Counted from the first letter of the stretch, positions 45,669 to 55,821 are shown. The stretch is DNA of 64,000 bases from Bacteroidales bacterium (GCA_017999895.1 JAGNKY010000010.1:1-64000); one strand, 5' to 3'. Made by a program: numbers and translations. Notes: generated by a model not told the origin, from the letters alone.

Positions 45669-46723
45669 TTCAGTCCGTCTATAATTTCCATGATTGACAT
45701 AAAGCATATTTTTCTGTCGTAATATTTCATAGCATATTCTCTTCCCGTTCTTCCCATTGTTTTTCTCAGTTTGGCATCAGTAAGTAAAATTCTTAATGAA
45801 TCAATCCATTCTTTTTCACTATCAGCAAGAAATCCATTTTCACCATGCCGGATTATAATATTGTTGATTCCAACCGGACTCGCGACACAAGGAATTCCTG
45901 CTGCCATATACAGATATAGTTTATATCCCCCTTTTGCTTTGGCAAATTCATCATCGGGCAGCGGCATTATTCCAACATCCATTTCGTTAAGGTCGTCACA
46001 TTCTCTTTCAAAGGACCATGGCCTTACTGTACAATCAACTCCACTTATACTAAATGAAGAATTTGCACCAACAATAAGGAATTTGAATGTAATTTCATTT
46101 GCAAGTTTTTGTAATGCCGATTCAATTTTTGTAATATATTCTACAGTCCATTCCGAGCCTGCCCAACCCACAACGGGTATTTCGTGTTGAACTTTATTTA
46201 CCTGCGGGAAAATCCTTTCAGTTTCGACTGGTGAAGGGATTATTGTTGCCTTTTTGTTAAACTGCATAACAAATGTGTTAAGATAATCAGTACTTACTAC
46301 GACTGAATCAGCGTATTTAATCATTAAAGCTGTTTTTTCAGCGTTTCTGCGCCGGTTTCCCTGAAGATATAAAGCATCGTCAAAATCATAAATAATAAAA
46401 GCTCTTTTTTTAATTTTTGAGAGCATCCATTCAGAGATAAAAGTACGTTGAATGAAAATAATATCCCATTTACGGAAAATGAGAAAAAAAGCTCTTTTAA
46501 TCCACAGAAATCTTTTAACGAGAGGGAAGGTAAAATATTTACTGAACAAAGAGTGTGGCTTTAGAGGTATTCTTGGTATGTGGCAGACATTTATGCCCGA
46601 TTCTTTAAACATAGGTATATATAAAATTGCCCTTACCCTGGCGCTTGCCTGATCGAAGCTTCCGTCGGTAAGCATCAGCATTCTTTTTGTTTCTTTCTTA
46701 TTTTTTTCGTTCTTGCCAGCCAT
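45665..46723 (-). CDS. Glycosyltransferase (GT4-like)
   Basis: This 352-residue protein has a GT-B fold. The N-terminal part contains S-F-D-Q-A-S-A-R-V-R-A and a Y-D-F-D-D-A-L-Y motif; the C-terminal part has V-G-W-A-G-S-E-W-T, then M-P-L-P-D-D-E-F-A-K and K-L-Y-L-Y-M-A-A-G-I-P-C-V-A-S-P-V-G. This is typical of GT4-like enzymes of capsule and O-antigen loci. It begins at an ATG at 46723, 51 bp after the flippase gene, and overlaps the methyltransferase by 4 bp. Confidence 0.88.
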   Translation of the reverse strand: MAGKNEKNKKETKRMLMLTDGSFDQASARVRAILYIPMFKESGINVCHIPRIPLKPHSLFSKYFTFPLVKRFLWIKRAFFLIFRKWDIIFIQRTFISEWMLSKIKKRAFIIYDFDDALYLQGNRRRNAEKTALMIKYADSVVVSTDYLNTFVMQFNKKATIIPSPVETERIFPQVNKVQHEIPVVGWAGSEWTVEYITKIESALQKLANEITFKFLIVGANSSFSISGVDCTVRPWSFERECDDLNEMDVGIMPLPDDEFAKAKGGYKLYLYMAAGIPCVASPVGINNIIIRHGENGFLADSEKEWIDSLRILLTDAKLRKTMGRTGREYAMKYYDRKICFMSIMEIIDGLK

Positions 46724-46774
46724 ATCTGACAGGTAATATCTTATATTATTTTCTCACAATAGAAAGTTTTAGTC

Positions 46775-48259
46775 TCACTTTTTAAGTTTTAGCCGTTTAA
46801 GAATATCGTTGGTTCTTTCAGTGATGTCTTCTGAGATACTTGAAAAATATATAGGAGGAAAGTAAAGTATTATGATAGCTAAACATCGAATAAAAATATC
46901 GGCAATCAGATTGTCCATAACAGGGATTAAAGAAGTAATGAACCATGATGCTCCGCCGATTAAAATAACGAATAGAAACTTTATGTTATAGGGTTGAAGC
47001 CCAAATTTAATATAAAGGAAGATGTATCTCATTATATTCAGAAGTGTAAGTGCTCCGGCGCTTCCTATAGCAGCGCCTGTTATTCCGAGCCGGGGAATTA
47101 AAATAATGTTTGCAGCTACTATTAAAACAACCAGTAACATAAGGAAAAACGACTGAACTTTATAATACCTGGAAGTACCAAAAATTGAACTGTTTGCGCC
47201 TGTGGCCATGTCGATCAGATTGCCAAGCGATATAAAGAAAATAACCCATTTACCTGGTAAATATTCAGGGCCTATTATTCTGAAAATATTGTCTATGTTT
47301 GCCCAAATCCCAATAAAAAGCAGTAATCCAATAATAAAAAGAGTCATGCAGCTTTTGTTGTAAATATTTTTTATAGTATTAAGATCGTTGTTTTTCCATG
47401 CATCTGCTGAAACTATCCCTGTTATCCTGGAAATTGAGCGGGCTGGCATGCTTATTACTGCCCCAAAGAAAAAGCAAATTGAATATATTCCGGCATAACC
47501 GAGTCCGATCATACTATTTACCATTATCACGTCAATATTTTGGATTGCAAGTAATGAGAACCCATTTAAAATACTAAAGAGTGATACTGTAATAACTGAC
47601 TTTCTTAGATCATTGTTTAGAAATTGAAAATCAGGTTTAAGTGAAAACTGTTTCTCTCTAATAAGAGAAAAAGCAATAAAAACAGTTGGCGCACATAGAG
47701 CGATAATGTAAAGAATAACAAATTGATGAAAAGAAATAATATCAAAGAAAAAAAGAGCGATAAATATTATTATCAGAATCCTTTGTAAAACTTCTTTCAG
47801 AAATGTTCCTTGAACGCTGTTATATAATGCGGTGTAATAGTTGTCGAGAATGGAGAAAAATATTTGAAAAAAGACCAGAATGATTAAATAGTTAAAATAA
47901 CGGGCTACCAGCGGTGATTTTTGAACATTCATGCTGAGCATATAAGGCTTCAATATTACCAAGAGGATAGTAGTAAGTATAAATCCTGCAAGTCCTACAA
48001 GCATAGCCAGTGCAAGGAATCCGTTATGTTTTCTTTCTTCGTCTCTGAACCATGGGAATAAGCGGATAGTGGCCCCGTTAATGCCGAGAGTTCCGAGTAT
48101 CGCAATAAGAGAAGAATAGGCTACAATTATTTTTAGAAGCCCTATCTGTTCGGTAGTGTAAATCCGCGGGAAAAGAATCCCCGTGGTGATAAATCCAAGA
48201 ATCAGACCTGTATAAACATATATTGTCCCTTTTGCAGATTGTTTAAATACAATTCCCAA
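46775..48259 (-). CDS. Polysaccharide flippase (Wzx/MOP superfamily)
   Basis: This 494-residue polytopic protein has about 14 membrane helices and the MOP-type start (K-G-T-I-Y-V-Y-T-G-L-I-L-G-F). It should flip undecaprenyl-linked glycan units across the inner membrane. The start is a TTG at 48259; no upstream ATG fits. It lies 64 bp after the first glycosyltransferase of the cluster. Confidence 0.88.
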   Translation of the reverse strand: MGIVFKQSAKGTIYVYTGLILGFITTGILFPRIYTTEQIGLLKIIVAYSSLIAILGTLGINGATIRLFPWFRDEERKHNGFLALAMLVGLAGFILTTILLVILKPYMLSMNVQKSPLVARYFNYLIILVFFQIFFSILDNYYTALYNSVQGTFLKEVLQRILIIIFIALFFFDIISFHQFVILYIIALCAPTVFIAFSLIREKQFSLKPDFQFLNNDLRKSVITVSLFSILNGFSLLAIQNIDVIMVNSMIGLGYAGIYSICFFFGAVISMPARSISRITGIVSADAWKNNDLNTIKNIYNKSCMTLFIIGLLLFIGIWANIDNIFRIIGPEYLPGKWVIFFISLGNLIDMATGANSSIFGTSRYYKVQSFFLMLLVVLIVAANIILIPRLGITGAAIGSAGALTLLNIMRYIFLYIKFGLQPYNIKFLFVILIGGASWFITSLIPVMDNLIADIFIRCLAIIILYFPPIYFSSISEDITERTNDILKRLKLKK

Positions 48260-48323
48260 CTGTAACTATTTTGATTTAGGTTTAATTAAAAGCAAATTTA
48301 TGAAAAGCTGACTATATTTAGAT

Positions 48324-49595
48324 TCAGTACATTTTATTGAGAATATTTGCAATTTCCCCGGCAAGTTTTTTTCTTGAGAAAAGAATAGTTTTTTCTTTTG
48401 TAGGGCAAAGCTTGTTTTTTATGAGTTGAAGTATAGCTTTTTCAATATCATTGGCATCATAGCCCGCTATTAAACCCCCACCTGTCCTTCCGACTATTTC
48501 TGCCGCGTCGCCGTCTTTCGGCCCTATTAAAACAACAGGCCGGCCCGATGCCAGATATTCGAATAGCTTACCTGTGACAATTGATTTATTGCTCTTGTGG
48601 TCAGGGATAATAAGTAATAATGCAGAAGAAGAAACCATATATTGTATAGCTTCAGGATGGCTCGCATAAGCAATGAATTCTATGATGTTCTCAGGAACAT
48701 AAGATAAAAGAAGTTTTTTTTGTTCCGGAGATACCGTGCCTACAAATCTGAGTCTCAAAGTAATACCTGAATCGGTCAATTTTTTTACTGCTTCAGCAAA
48801 TCCAGTAAGAGGATATGCCTGCGAAAGTGTTCCGGTATAGGTTATTGTAAAAATATCAGGTTCAACAGGCTGTATTCCTTTGAAATCATCTTCATCGTAT
48901 CCGTTGGCTAAAACAAAAGTTTTATCACATATTCCTGTAGCTTTTGATGAAAGAATTTTTTTTAGCGTTTCCCCCACAGTTATTATTTTGTCGGCATTAG
49001 TCAGCACTGTTTTTTCATAATGCCTGTCGAGAAGCCTTGCAGGAAATGTATGATAAAACTCCTTGTAATAATAAATATCTGTCCATGGGTCCCTGAAGTC
49101 GGCAATCCACAATATATCAGGGAATTTCTTCTTTAGTTTCAAACCGACAAGATGTGTTGAATGTGGAGGGCCGCTTGTGATTATCCTTTCCACATTTTCA
49201 TTATTGATTATCTCACAAGCTTTTTTAAAAGCGAATCTGTTCCACCCCTTGCGTGGATCGGGAATAAAGAAATTACCTCTAATAAATCTCATAAGCCATT
49301 GTACAGGGCCTTTTTTGTCTTGATTGGCAAAACCTGCAGAAGGTATACGGGACTTATCTTTAGAAGCAAGCCTGAAATAATTGACTGCCGGTGTTTTAAA
49401 CACTTTTGATTTTTCCGAGACATCTTTTAATAGAGATTCATCCGTTGCAGGATATTGGGCGTACTGTGGGTCAACGGTTAGAATAAGTGGCTCCCATCCG
49501 AAATCGGGCAGATATTTGGAAAACTTAAGCCATCTTTGCACTCCTGCGCCGGCGCCTGGGGGCCAGTAATAAGTGATGATGAGAACACTGTTCAT
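48324..49595 (-). CDS. Glycosyltransferase family 4 protein (WbuB-like)
   Basis: This 423-residue GT-B enzyme starts L-I-I-T-Y-Y-W-P-P-G-A-G-A-G-V-Q-R-W, the acceptor-side loop typical of WbuB-like enzymes. I-T-S-G-P-P-H-S-T-H and a C-terminal K-L-F-E-Y-L-A-S-G-R-P-V motif follow. The ATG at 49595 lies one base after the glyS stop codon, so the gene is very probably read on the glyS transcript. It is the first glycan gene of the cluster. Confidence 0.9.
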   Translation of the reverse strand: MNSVLIITYYWPPGAGAGVQRWLKFSKYLPDFGWEPLILTVDPQYAQYPATDESLLKDVSEKSKVFKTPAVNYFRLASKDKSRIPSAGFANQDKKGPVQWLMRFIRGNFFIPDPRKGWNRFAFKKACEIINNENVERIITSGPPHSTHLVGLKLKKKFPDILWIADFRDPWTDIYYYKEFYHTFPARLLDRHYEKTVLTNADKIITVGETLKKILSSKATGICDKTFVLANGYDEDDFKGIQPVEPDIFTITYTGTLSQAYPLTGFAEAVKKLTDSGITLRLRFVGTVSPEQKKLLLSYVPENIIEFIAYASHPEAIQYMVSSSALLLIIPDHKSNKSIVTGKLFEYLASGRPVVLIGPKDGDAAEIVGRTGGGLIAGYDANDIEKAILQLIKNKLCPTKEKTILFSRKKLAGEIANILNKMY

Positions 49596-49596
49596 A

Positions 49597-51147
49597 TTAA
49601 AGTTTTTCGAGCAATGTCCTTATACTGACTTTTTCCGATATAATATTTCTCAGAGCATTTATTGAGACTCTTTCCTGTTCCATACTGTCGCGGTATCTGA
49701 TGGTGACGGTCAGGTCATCACGAGTCTGGTGATCTACTGTAATGCAATATGGTGTGCCGATAGCATCCTGTCTTCGGTAGCGGCGGCCGATCGAGTCTTT
49801 GTCGTCATACTGACAGTTGAAATCGAACCTGAGGTCGTCAACTACCTTTTCGGCGATTTCCGGTAGTCCGTCTTTTCTAACAAGCGGGAGCACTGCAAGC
49901 TTGACAGGAGCAAGGTATGAGGGGAGACGCAATACCACTCTACTGTCATTCTCACCATCCTGTTTCTTGAGTTCTTCCTCAGCATAAGATGCTGAAATAA
50001 CATGGAGAAACATTCTATCGAGTCCGATTGAGGTTTCAACTACATAAGGTATATACGATTCTTTTTTTTCAGGGTCGAAATATTGCATCTTTTTTCCGCT
50101 GTATTGCTGATGCTGTTTCAGGTCGAAATCGGTTCGCGAGTGTATCCCCTCAACTTCCTTGAATCCGAATGGGAATTTATATTCAATATCGCAGGCTGCA
50201 TTGGCATAATGTGCAAGCTTTTCATGATCGTGAAAACGGTAATTTTCTGCTCCGAATCCGAGAGCCTGATGCCATTTCATCCTTTTTTCCTTCCAGTAGC
50301 TGAACCATTCGAATTCTGTTCCTGGCACAACAAAAAATTGCATTTCCATCTGCTCGAATTCTTTCATGCGAAAGATAAACTGACGGGCAACGATTTCATT
50401 GCGGAAAGCCTTTCCTGTCTGAGCTATTCCGAAAGGAATCTTCATTCTTCCACTCTTCTGCACATTGAGGAAATTTACATAAATGCCCTGTGCAGTTTCG
50501 GGCCTGAGATAAATTTTTACAGCATCGTCGGGCGAAGAACCCATTTCTGTTGAAAACATAAGATTGAACTGCCTTACATCAGTCCAGTTTCGAGTACCTG
50601 AAACGGGGCATACAATATCGTTGTCGAGAATAATCTGTTTAAGTTCTGTCAGGTCATTATTAATCATGGCCTTTTTGTAACGATCATGTATTTCATTGAT
50701 TTTTGTCTGATATGCCAGCACTTTTTGGTTGGTGCTTCTGAACTTCTTTTCATCAAAAGCTGCCCCAAATTTTTCTCTGGCTTTCTCGACCTCTTTTAAA
50801 ATTTTTTCCTCAAGCTTTTCAATATGCTCTTCAATGAGCATATCGGCTCTATATCTTTTCTTTGAGTCCTTGTTGTCAATTAACGGATCATTAAAAGCAT
50901 CAAGATGACCTGAAGCTTTCCATGTTGTAGGATGCATGAAAATTGCTGCATCCAATCCAACAATATTACGATGAAGGAGAACCATGCTGTCCCACCAATA
51001 TTTCCTTATATTGTTTTTAAGTTCAACGCCATATTGCCCGTAATCATATACTGCGCTCAATCCGTCATAAATTTCACTCGAAGGAAATACATATCCATAT
51101 TCTTTACAGTGCGAAACAAGTTTTTTAAAAGCATCTTCCAGAGCCAT
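49597..51147 (-). CDS. glyS: Glycyl-tRNA synthetase (single-chain, dimeric type)
   Basis: This 516-residue class II synthetase charges tRNA-Gly. Family blocks are Y-D-Y-G-Q-Y-G-V-E-L-K-N-N, C-P-V-S-G-T-R-N-W, L-R-P-E-T-A-Q-G-I-Y-V-N-F and F-G-I-A-Q-T-G-K-A-F-R-N-E-I (motif 2), with E-T-S-I-G-L-D-R (motif 3) near the end. It is the eukaryote-like alpha2 form rather than the GlyQ/GlyS pair. The ATG at 51147 starts M-A-L-E-D-A-F-K-K and is preferred over a longer open frame whose extra 15 residues are not family-like. Confidence 0.95.
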   Translation of the reverse strand: MALEDAFKKLVSHCKEYGYVFPSSEIYDGLSAVYDYGQYGVELKNNIRKYWWDSMVLLHRNIVGLDAAIFMHPTTWKASGHLDAFNDPLIDNKDSKKRYRADMLIEEHIEKLEEKILKEVEKAREKFGAAFDEKKFRSTNQKVLAYQTKINEIHDRYKKAMINNDLTELKQIILDNDIVCPVSGTRNWTDVRQFNLMFSTEMGSSPDDAVKIYLRPETAQGIYVNFLNVQKSGRMKIPFGIAQTGKAFRNEIVARQFIFRMKEFEQMEMQFFVVPGTEFEWFSYWKEKRMKWHQALGFGAENYRFHDHEKLAHYANAACDIEYKFPFGFKEVEGIHSRTDFDLKQHQQYSGKKMQYFDPEKKESYIPYVVETSIGLDRMFLHVISASYAEEELKKQDGENDSRVVLRLPSYLAPVKLAVLPLVRKDGLPEIAEKVVDDLRFDFNCQYDDKDSIGRRYRRQDAIGTPYCITVDHQTRDDLTVTIRYRDSMEQERVSINALRNIISEKVSIRTLLEKL

Positions 51148-51298
51148 TGTCTTTTGTGATAATAGTTTAACTGGAGGGCAAAAGTAATTCAAAATTTCAG
51201 TTTTTTCAAATATGCTTTAAATCGCAATATTTCAATCAGGTTGAACAATAATTTTTTTAATCAATTCTTATCTTTACAATTGTAATGCTTAAAATACA

Positions 51299-52882
51299 AT
51301 GAAGAAAAGGACTGATTTTTTAGTAATAGGTTCAGGTATCGGTGGCCTGATGTTTGCTTTGAAAGCATCGAAATATGGGAAGGTGACCGTAGTAACCAAA
51401 TCGTCTATTGAAGAATCAAATACAAAGTATGCACAAGGCGGTATGGCTGCCGTTTTAAGTGAAAACGACAGTTTTGAAAAACATGTAAGAGATACACTTA
51501 TAGCAGGGGATGGTTATTGCGATGAGGAAGTTGTTAGAATGGTAGTAAGAGAAGCGCCTGAGAGAATAAAAGACCTCATTGAATTTGGCGTTGATTTTGA
51601 CAGAAGGCCTGATGGAACATACGATCTTGCAAAGGAGGGCGGCCATTCTGAGCATAGGATATTGCATCATAAAGACAATACGGGAGAAGCAGTTGAGAAT
51701 GCCCTTGTGGCAAATGTGAGGAGAAATCCTAATATTGAAATTTTAGAAAATCATTTTGCAATAGAAATTCTTACCCAGCATCATTTAGGAGAAGATGTGA
51801 AAAGAGGAAGAAATGACATTAAATGTTATGGCGCTTATGTATTAGATCTTAATAACTCGAGTGTTATAACTTTTCTTTCGAAAGTAACTATTATGGCTAC
51901 CGGTGGTGTCGGGAATGTTTACCTTACCACTACTAATCCTGAAACTGCAACGGGGGATGGAATAACAATGGCTTACAGAGCAAAAGGAGTTGTTGAAAAT
52001 ATGGAGTTTATACAATTCCATCCTACATCTCTTTACGATCCGGGTCGTAGGCCCTCTTTTTTAATTACTGAAGCTCTTAGAGGCTTTGGTGCTGTTTTGA
52101 AAAACCTTGCAGGTGAAAATTTCATGAAAAGGTACGACAGCCGTGGTTCACTTGCTCCGCGCGACATAGTGGCAAGAGCAATAGATAATGAAATGAAAAT
52201 GTGGGGAGATGACCATGTATGGCTTGATTGTACTCATCTTGACCCTGAAGGTCTTAAAGAACATTTTCCAAATATTTATAAACACTGCCTCGAAAGAGGA
52301 ATAGACATAACAAAAGATTTGATTCCGGTAGTTCCCGCTGCTCACTATTGTTGCGGTGGTATAAAAGTTGATAAAAACGGCAGGAGTTCGATAGATAGAC
52401 TGTATGCAGTAGGAGAATGTTCTTGTACCGGATTGCACGGAGCCAATAGGCTTGCTTCAAATTCTCTCATTGAGGCAGCAGTGTTCGCCCACAGAGCCGC
52501 CGAGGATTCAGGGCCAAGAATTACAGGTATTGATTTAGAAGAACAGGTTCCGGACTGGGATTATAAAGGGACCAAACATCTTGAAGAAATAATCCTTATC
52601 ACTCAAAGTACAAAGGAAGTACAGATGATAATGAGCAACTATGTCGGCATTGTCCGTTCCGACCTTCGTCTCGAACGAGCTCGTAAAAGACTGGGTATTC
52701 TCTATGAAGAAACCGAAGATCTATATAAGAAATCGCTCGTTTCAAAAAAAATTTGTGAACTCAGGAACCTTATCAATACTGGATATTTAATAATAAAAAT
52801 GGCGAAAAACAGGCGCGAGAGTGTGGGACTTCACTATACTATTGACTATCCCAGAAATAAACACTCATTTTCTGAATTTTAG
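51299..52882 (+). CDS. nadB: L-aspartate oxidase
   Basis: This 527-residue FAD enzyme oxidises L-aspartate to iminoaspartate in de novo NAD synthesis. The dinucleotide fold G-S-G-I-G-G-L at about 12-18 is followed by T-K-Y-A-Q-G-G-M-A-A-V, H-R-I-L-H-H-K-D-N-T-G, F-I-Q-F-H-P-T and R-L-A-S-N-S-L-I-E-A motifs, all typical of NadB rather than succinate dehydrogenase. It is divergent from glyS, with 151 bp between starts. nadA and nadC are not in this window. Confidence 0.95.
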   Translation: MKKRTDFLVIGSGIGGLMFALKASKYGKVTVVTKSSIEESNTKYAQGGMAAVLSENDSFEKHVRDTLIAGDGYCDEEVVRMVVREAPERIKDLIEFGVDFDRRPDGTYDLAKEGGHSEHRILHHKDNTGEAVENALVANVRRNPNIEILENHFAIEILTQHHLGEDVKRGRNDIKCYGAYVLDLNNSSVITFLSKVTIMATGGVGNVYLTTTNPETATGDGITMAYRAKGVVENMEFIQFHPTSLYDPGRRPSFLITEALRGFGAVLKNLAGENFMKRYDSRGSLAPRDIVARAIDNEMKMWGDDHVWLDCTHLDPEGLKEHFPNIYKHCLERGIDITKDLIPVVPAAHYCCGGIKVDKNGRSSIDRLYAVGECSCTGLHGANRLASNSLIEAAVFAHRAAEDSGPRITGIDLEEQVPDWDYKGTKHLEEIILITQSTKEVQMIMSNYVGIVRSDLRLERARKRLGILYEETEDLYKKSLVSKKICELRNLINTGYLIIKMAKNRRESVGLHYTIDYPRNKHSFSEF

Positions 52883-52886
52883 CTTT

Positions 52887-53831
52887 ATGAACCACCTTGA
52901 ATACGGATTTTCAGGAAAGAACAATTTCTGGCGTTATATATTAATGTTTGTGGCAGTTATGGTTGCTACCAATACTATCGGGGCAATACCGCTACTGATA
53001 GCTATGGCTCTTAAGGCAGCATCCGACCCCTCGGTGTTGTCGGGTCTGGAACAAAATCCATCGGATATGGGAATGTTCGGGTTATGTACTAACACAACTC
53101 TGATAGTTACTTTTTTCCCATTCATCGTTGGCCTTGTAACATTTATATTGCTTATAAAACCGTTAAACGGCAGAACTGTTACAGGAACAATAAACGGAAC
53201 TTCAAAGGTGAGATGGAACAGGATGATTAGCTCTGCATTAATATGGTTTATTCTGTCAGCTATATACCTTTTTGTTCAGAAAAGTTTAAACCCTGAAGAT
53301 TTTGTTTTGAACAACACAAGCAAAACATTGATACCAGTAATAATTATTTCTTTAACCTTTATCCCTTTTCAGGCTGCATTTGAGGAGATGCTTTTTCGAG
53401 GCTACCTTATACAGGGTTTTGCCGTACTGGCACGCAACAGGTGGGTTCCCGTTCTCCTTACTTCATTGCTTTTCGGCTTTCTTCATGCATGGAATCCTGA
53501 AGTAAAAGAATATGGATTTTTGACAATGATGCCACAGTACGTTCTTTTTGGACTGGTCTTCGGAATAGCCACAATAATTGACGACGGCATCGAAATAGCA
53601 CTTGGTGCCCATGCTGCAAACAATATCTTTCTATGTATTATGGTTACAAACAAAAATTCAGCCATTCAAACGCCTGCCGTTTTCGAACAATTAGCCATAC
53701 ATCCCTGGGCAGAATTTGCCGGATTGCTTATTTCGACCGTTGTTTTTCTGATAATTCTAAAATATTTGTTCAAATGGAGGAGTTTTAATGTATTATTTAG
53801 CAAAATCAACTATGACAATCTGAGCAAATAG
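52887..53831 (+). CDS. CPBP family intramembrane metalloprotease
   Basis: This 314-residue polytopic protein has the CPBP/Abi motifs: E166-E167-x3-R171 in F-E-E-M-L-F-R-G-Y, H200-A-W-N203 and a late G-A-H-A-A-N-N. These are the proposed metal and catalytic residues of CAAX-type and bacteriocin-immunity proteases. The ATG at 52887 lies 4 bp after the nadB stop; an upstream in-frame ATG would overlap nadB by 62 bp and add residues that are not membrane-like. Substrate unknown. Confidence 0.9.
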   Translation: MNHLEYGFSGKNNFWRYILMFVAVMVATNTIGAIPLLIAMALKAASDPSVLSGLEQNPSDMGMFGLCTNTTLIVTFFPFIVGLVTFILLIKPLNGRTVTGTINGTSKVRWNRMISSALIWFILSAIYLFVQKSLNPEDFVLNNTSKTLIPVIIISLTFIPFQAAFEEMLFRGYLIQGFAVLARNRWVPVLLTSLLFGFLHAWNPEVKEYGFLTMMPQYVLFGLVFGIATIIDDGIEIALGAHAANNIFLCIMVTNKNSAIQTPAVFEQLAIHPWAEFAGLLISTVVFLIILKYLFKWRSFNVLFSKINYDNLSK

Positions 53832-53876
53832 CTATATTCATTGACGGTTTGTGACATTTATTCTGAATAATTACCA

Positions 53877-54884
53877 CTATAAGATAATAATATTTTCATC
53901 TGTTTTGTATTCGCCCCATTTTTGTTTTACCTCTTCAATAATAGCTTTTATTTCTTCGACATTAGTTGAGGTAAGTAATTTAAGTCTGGTATCTCTGAAA
54001 TGAGGAATGCCTTTAAAATAGTTTGAAAAGTGACGGCGCATTTCGAAAATGGCTCTCTTTCCTTCTTTATACTTAAGAGAGAGGTCGAGATGCATCAATG
54101 CGATATCGGCTTTTTCAGCAATTGTAGGTTCAGGCAATAGTTCGCCGGTATCGAGATAGTGCCTTATCTCTCTGAAAATCCAGGGTCGCCCTGATACTGC
54201 TCTTCCTATCATAATTCCGTCAACTCCGTAACGATCGAACATTTCTTTTGCCTTTTGCGGAGAGTTAATGTCACCATTTCCGATTACAGGAATTTTTATT
54301 TCAGGGTTGTTTTTTACTTCTCCTATAAGTGACCAATCTGCCGCTCCTTTATACATCTGTGATCGTGTTCTGCCATGGATGGTTATTGCACTTATTCCGA
54401 CATCCTGAAGTCGCTTAGCGACTTCAATAATATTTTTACTGTTTTCATCCCAGCCAAGTCTTGTCTTAACGGTAACAGGAACGTTGACTGCTTCTACGAC
54501 GGCAGAGGTCATTTCGATCATTAGAGGGATATTCCTTAACATACCTGCACCGGCATAACGGTTTGCAATCTTTTTTACAGGGCATCCGTAGTTGATATCG
54601 ATTAGTTCAGGAGCCGACCTTTCCGCAATTCTCGCAGCTTCTGCCATAACATCAACAAGATGGCCGTAAATCTGAATTCCTATCGGACGTTCTTCATCAA
54701 GTAGATATAATTTCCTGATACTTTTTTCTCCTTTTCTTATTAGTCCGTCAGATGAAATAAATTCGGTGTACATAAAATCGGCTCCGAATTTTTTGCATAA
54801 TAGTCTGAACGAAGTATCGGTTATATCCTCCATAGGAGCAAGAAATAACGGACGATTACGTAATACTAAATTCCCGATATTCAC
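53877..54884 (-). CDS. dusB: tRNA-dihydrouridine synthase (DusB-like)
   Basis: This 335-residue flavoenzyme reduces uridines to dihydrouridine in tRNA D-loops. L-A-P-M-E-D-I-T-D-T-S-F-R opens the TIM barrel, catalytic cysteine C101 lies in D-I-N-Y-G-C-P-V-K-K, and T-V-K-T-R-L-G-W, I-T-I-H-G-R-T-R and I-P-V-I-G-N-G-D-I barrel strands follow. Fit is best with DusB. The start is a GTG at 54884 preceded by GAGG at a good distance; an in-frame stop codon is found directly upstream. Confidence 0.92.
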   Translation of the reverse strand: MNIGNLVLRNRPLFLAPMEDITDTSFRLLCKKFGADFMYTEFISSDGLIRKGEKSIRKLYLLDEERPIGIQIYGHLVDVMAEAARIAERSAPELIDINYGCPVKKIANRYAGAGMLRNIPLMIEMTSAVVEAVNVPVTVKTRLGWDENSKNIIEVAKRLQDVGISAITIHGRTRSQMYKGAADWSLIGEVKNNPEIKIPVIGNGDINSPQKAKEMFDRYGVDGIMIGRAVSGRPWIFREIRHYLDTGELLPEPTIAEKADIALMHLDLSLKYKEGKRAIFEMRRHFSNYFKGIPHFRDTRLKLLTSTNVEEIKAIIEEVKQKWGEYKTDENIIIL

Positions 54885-54962
54885 AGATATGCCTCAAAAA
54901 TAATTAATTATAAAAATTATAACTGAATTATATTGCTTTGTTTATTGATATATAAAAAAATT

Positions 54963-55661
54963 TTATGATTCAACTAATTCCCCCTTTCTAAAATAATATA
55001 CTATGCCGTAATCACTGCATTTTTTTCTTTTTATGTCGTCGGGAAGAGAAGAAAAGTATTTTTCGACATCATTCCATATAGTAAGAATTATTTCATCTGC
55101 TTCTTTCCTTAATTGGCGATTCCTTGAGGCAATGTCCGATACTTTTTGACTTGAAATACGGTTTGACTCGAGAGCCTCAAGAAATTTTTCATAACGTACC
55201 TTCACAACAGCAATTGTTGGATTTGTTATCGGGCAACCTCCTTTTCTTATTCTATATGTTTCGCCTTCAATTATTCTTTTTCCCCAGCTTATAAGTTCAT
55301 TTTCAGTGTTTAACGACGGCACACATGCAGTATCTAAGGGCAGTCCGTAATAAGCGCGCGTTGTTGACGGAAGTTCTCCACGGTAAATTGCCATGTTCAT
55401 AACTCTGATAAAATGAGAAATATATAACCTTGCTTTTCTGACTATCTCATTATAGTTTTTAACTTTTTCTTCAGGTGAAGAAAGAAATAGCTTTTGCTGT
55501 TTTATGCCGAATTCGAACTGAGGCAGAAACTTCTCAAGTCGTGGCAGAATTTTCGGAGAGAATGCCAGTTTTTGGGGAGGAATTTCGCTTCCCATTTTCA
55601 GAGCAGCTTTTAAAGCCCTGATTCTGGCAGTATCAGTATTAGGTAATCGACGGTATGGCAT
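54963..55661 (-). CDS. Conserved hypothetical protein
   Basis: A 232-residue protein, mostly helical and basic, without signal peptide or membrane segment. It begins M-P-Y-R-R-L-P-N-T-D-T-A-R-I-R-A-L-K-A-A, a start I recall in unnamed Bacteroidota proteins, though no family name comes to mind. The C-terminal region has Y-F-R-K-G-E-L-V-E. The ATG at 55661 is chosen over an in-frame start at 55778 because the extra 39 residues are not well formed and the M-P-Y-R-R start fits the rest. Function unknown; it lies between dusB and the divergent aminopeptidase gene. Confidence 0.7.
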   Translation of the reverse strand: MPYRRLPNTDTARIRALKAALKMGSEIPPQKLAFSPKILPRLEKFLPQFEFGIKQQKLFLSSPEEKVKNYNEIVRKARLYISHFIRVMNMAIYRGELPSTTRAYYGLPLDTACVPSLNTENELISWGKRIIEGETYRIRKGGCPITNPTIAVVKVRYEKFLEALESNRISSQKVSDIASRNRQLRKEADEIILTIWNDVEKYFSSLPDDIKRKKCSDYGIVYYFRKGELVES

Positions 55662-55821
55662 TTGACAAAGTGTTAATAAAATGTTGATAACCTTTTGCGA
55701 ATATAACAATATTTTATTAATATTAATATCTATTCGCAAAAACATTAAGATGACAAACGAATTTGTTTCATCCGACAATGCTTAGTACATTAGTCATGTA
55801 AAATTTTAAAAATTTATATAT

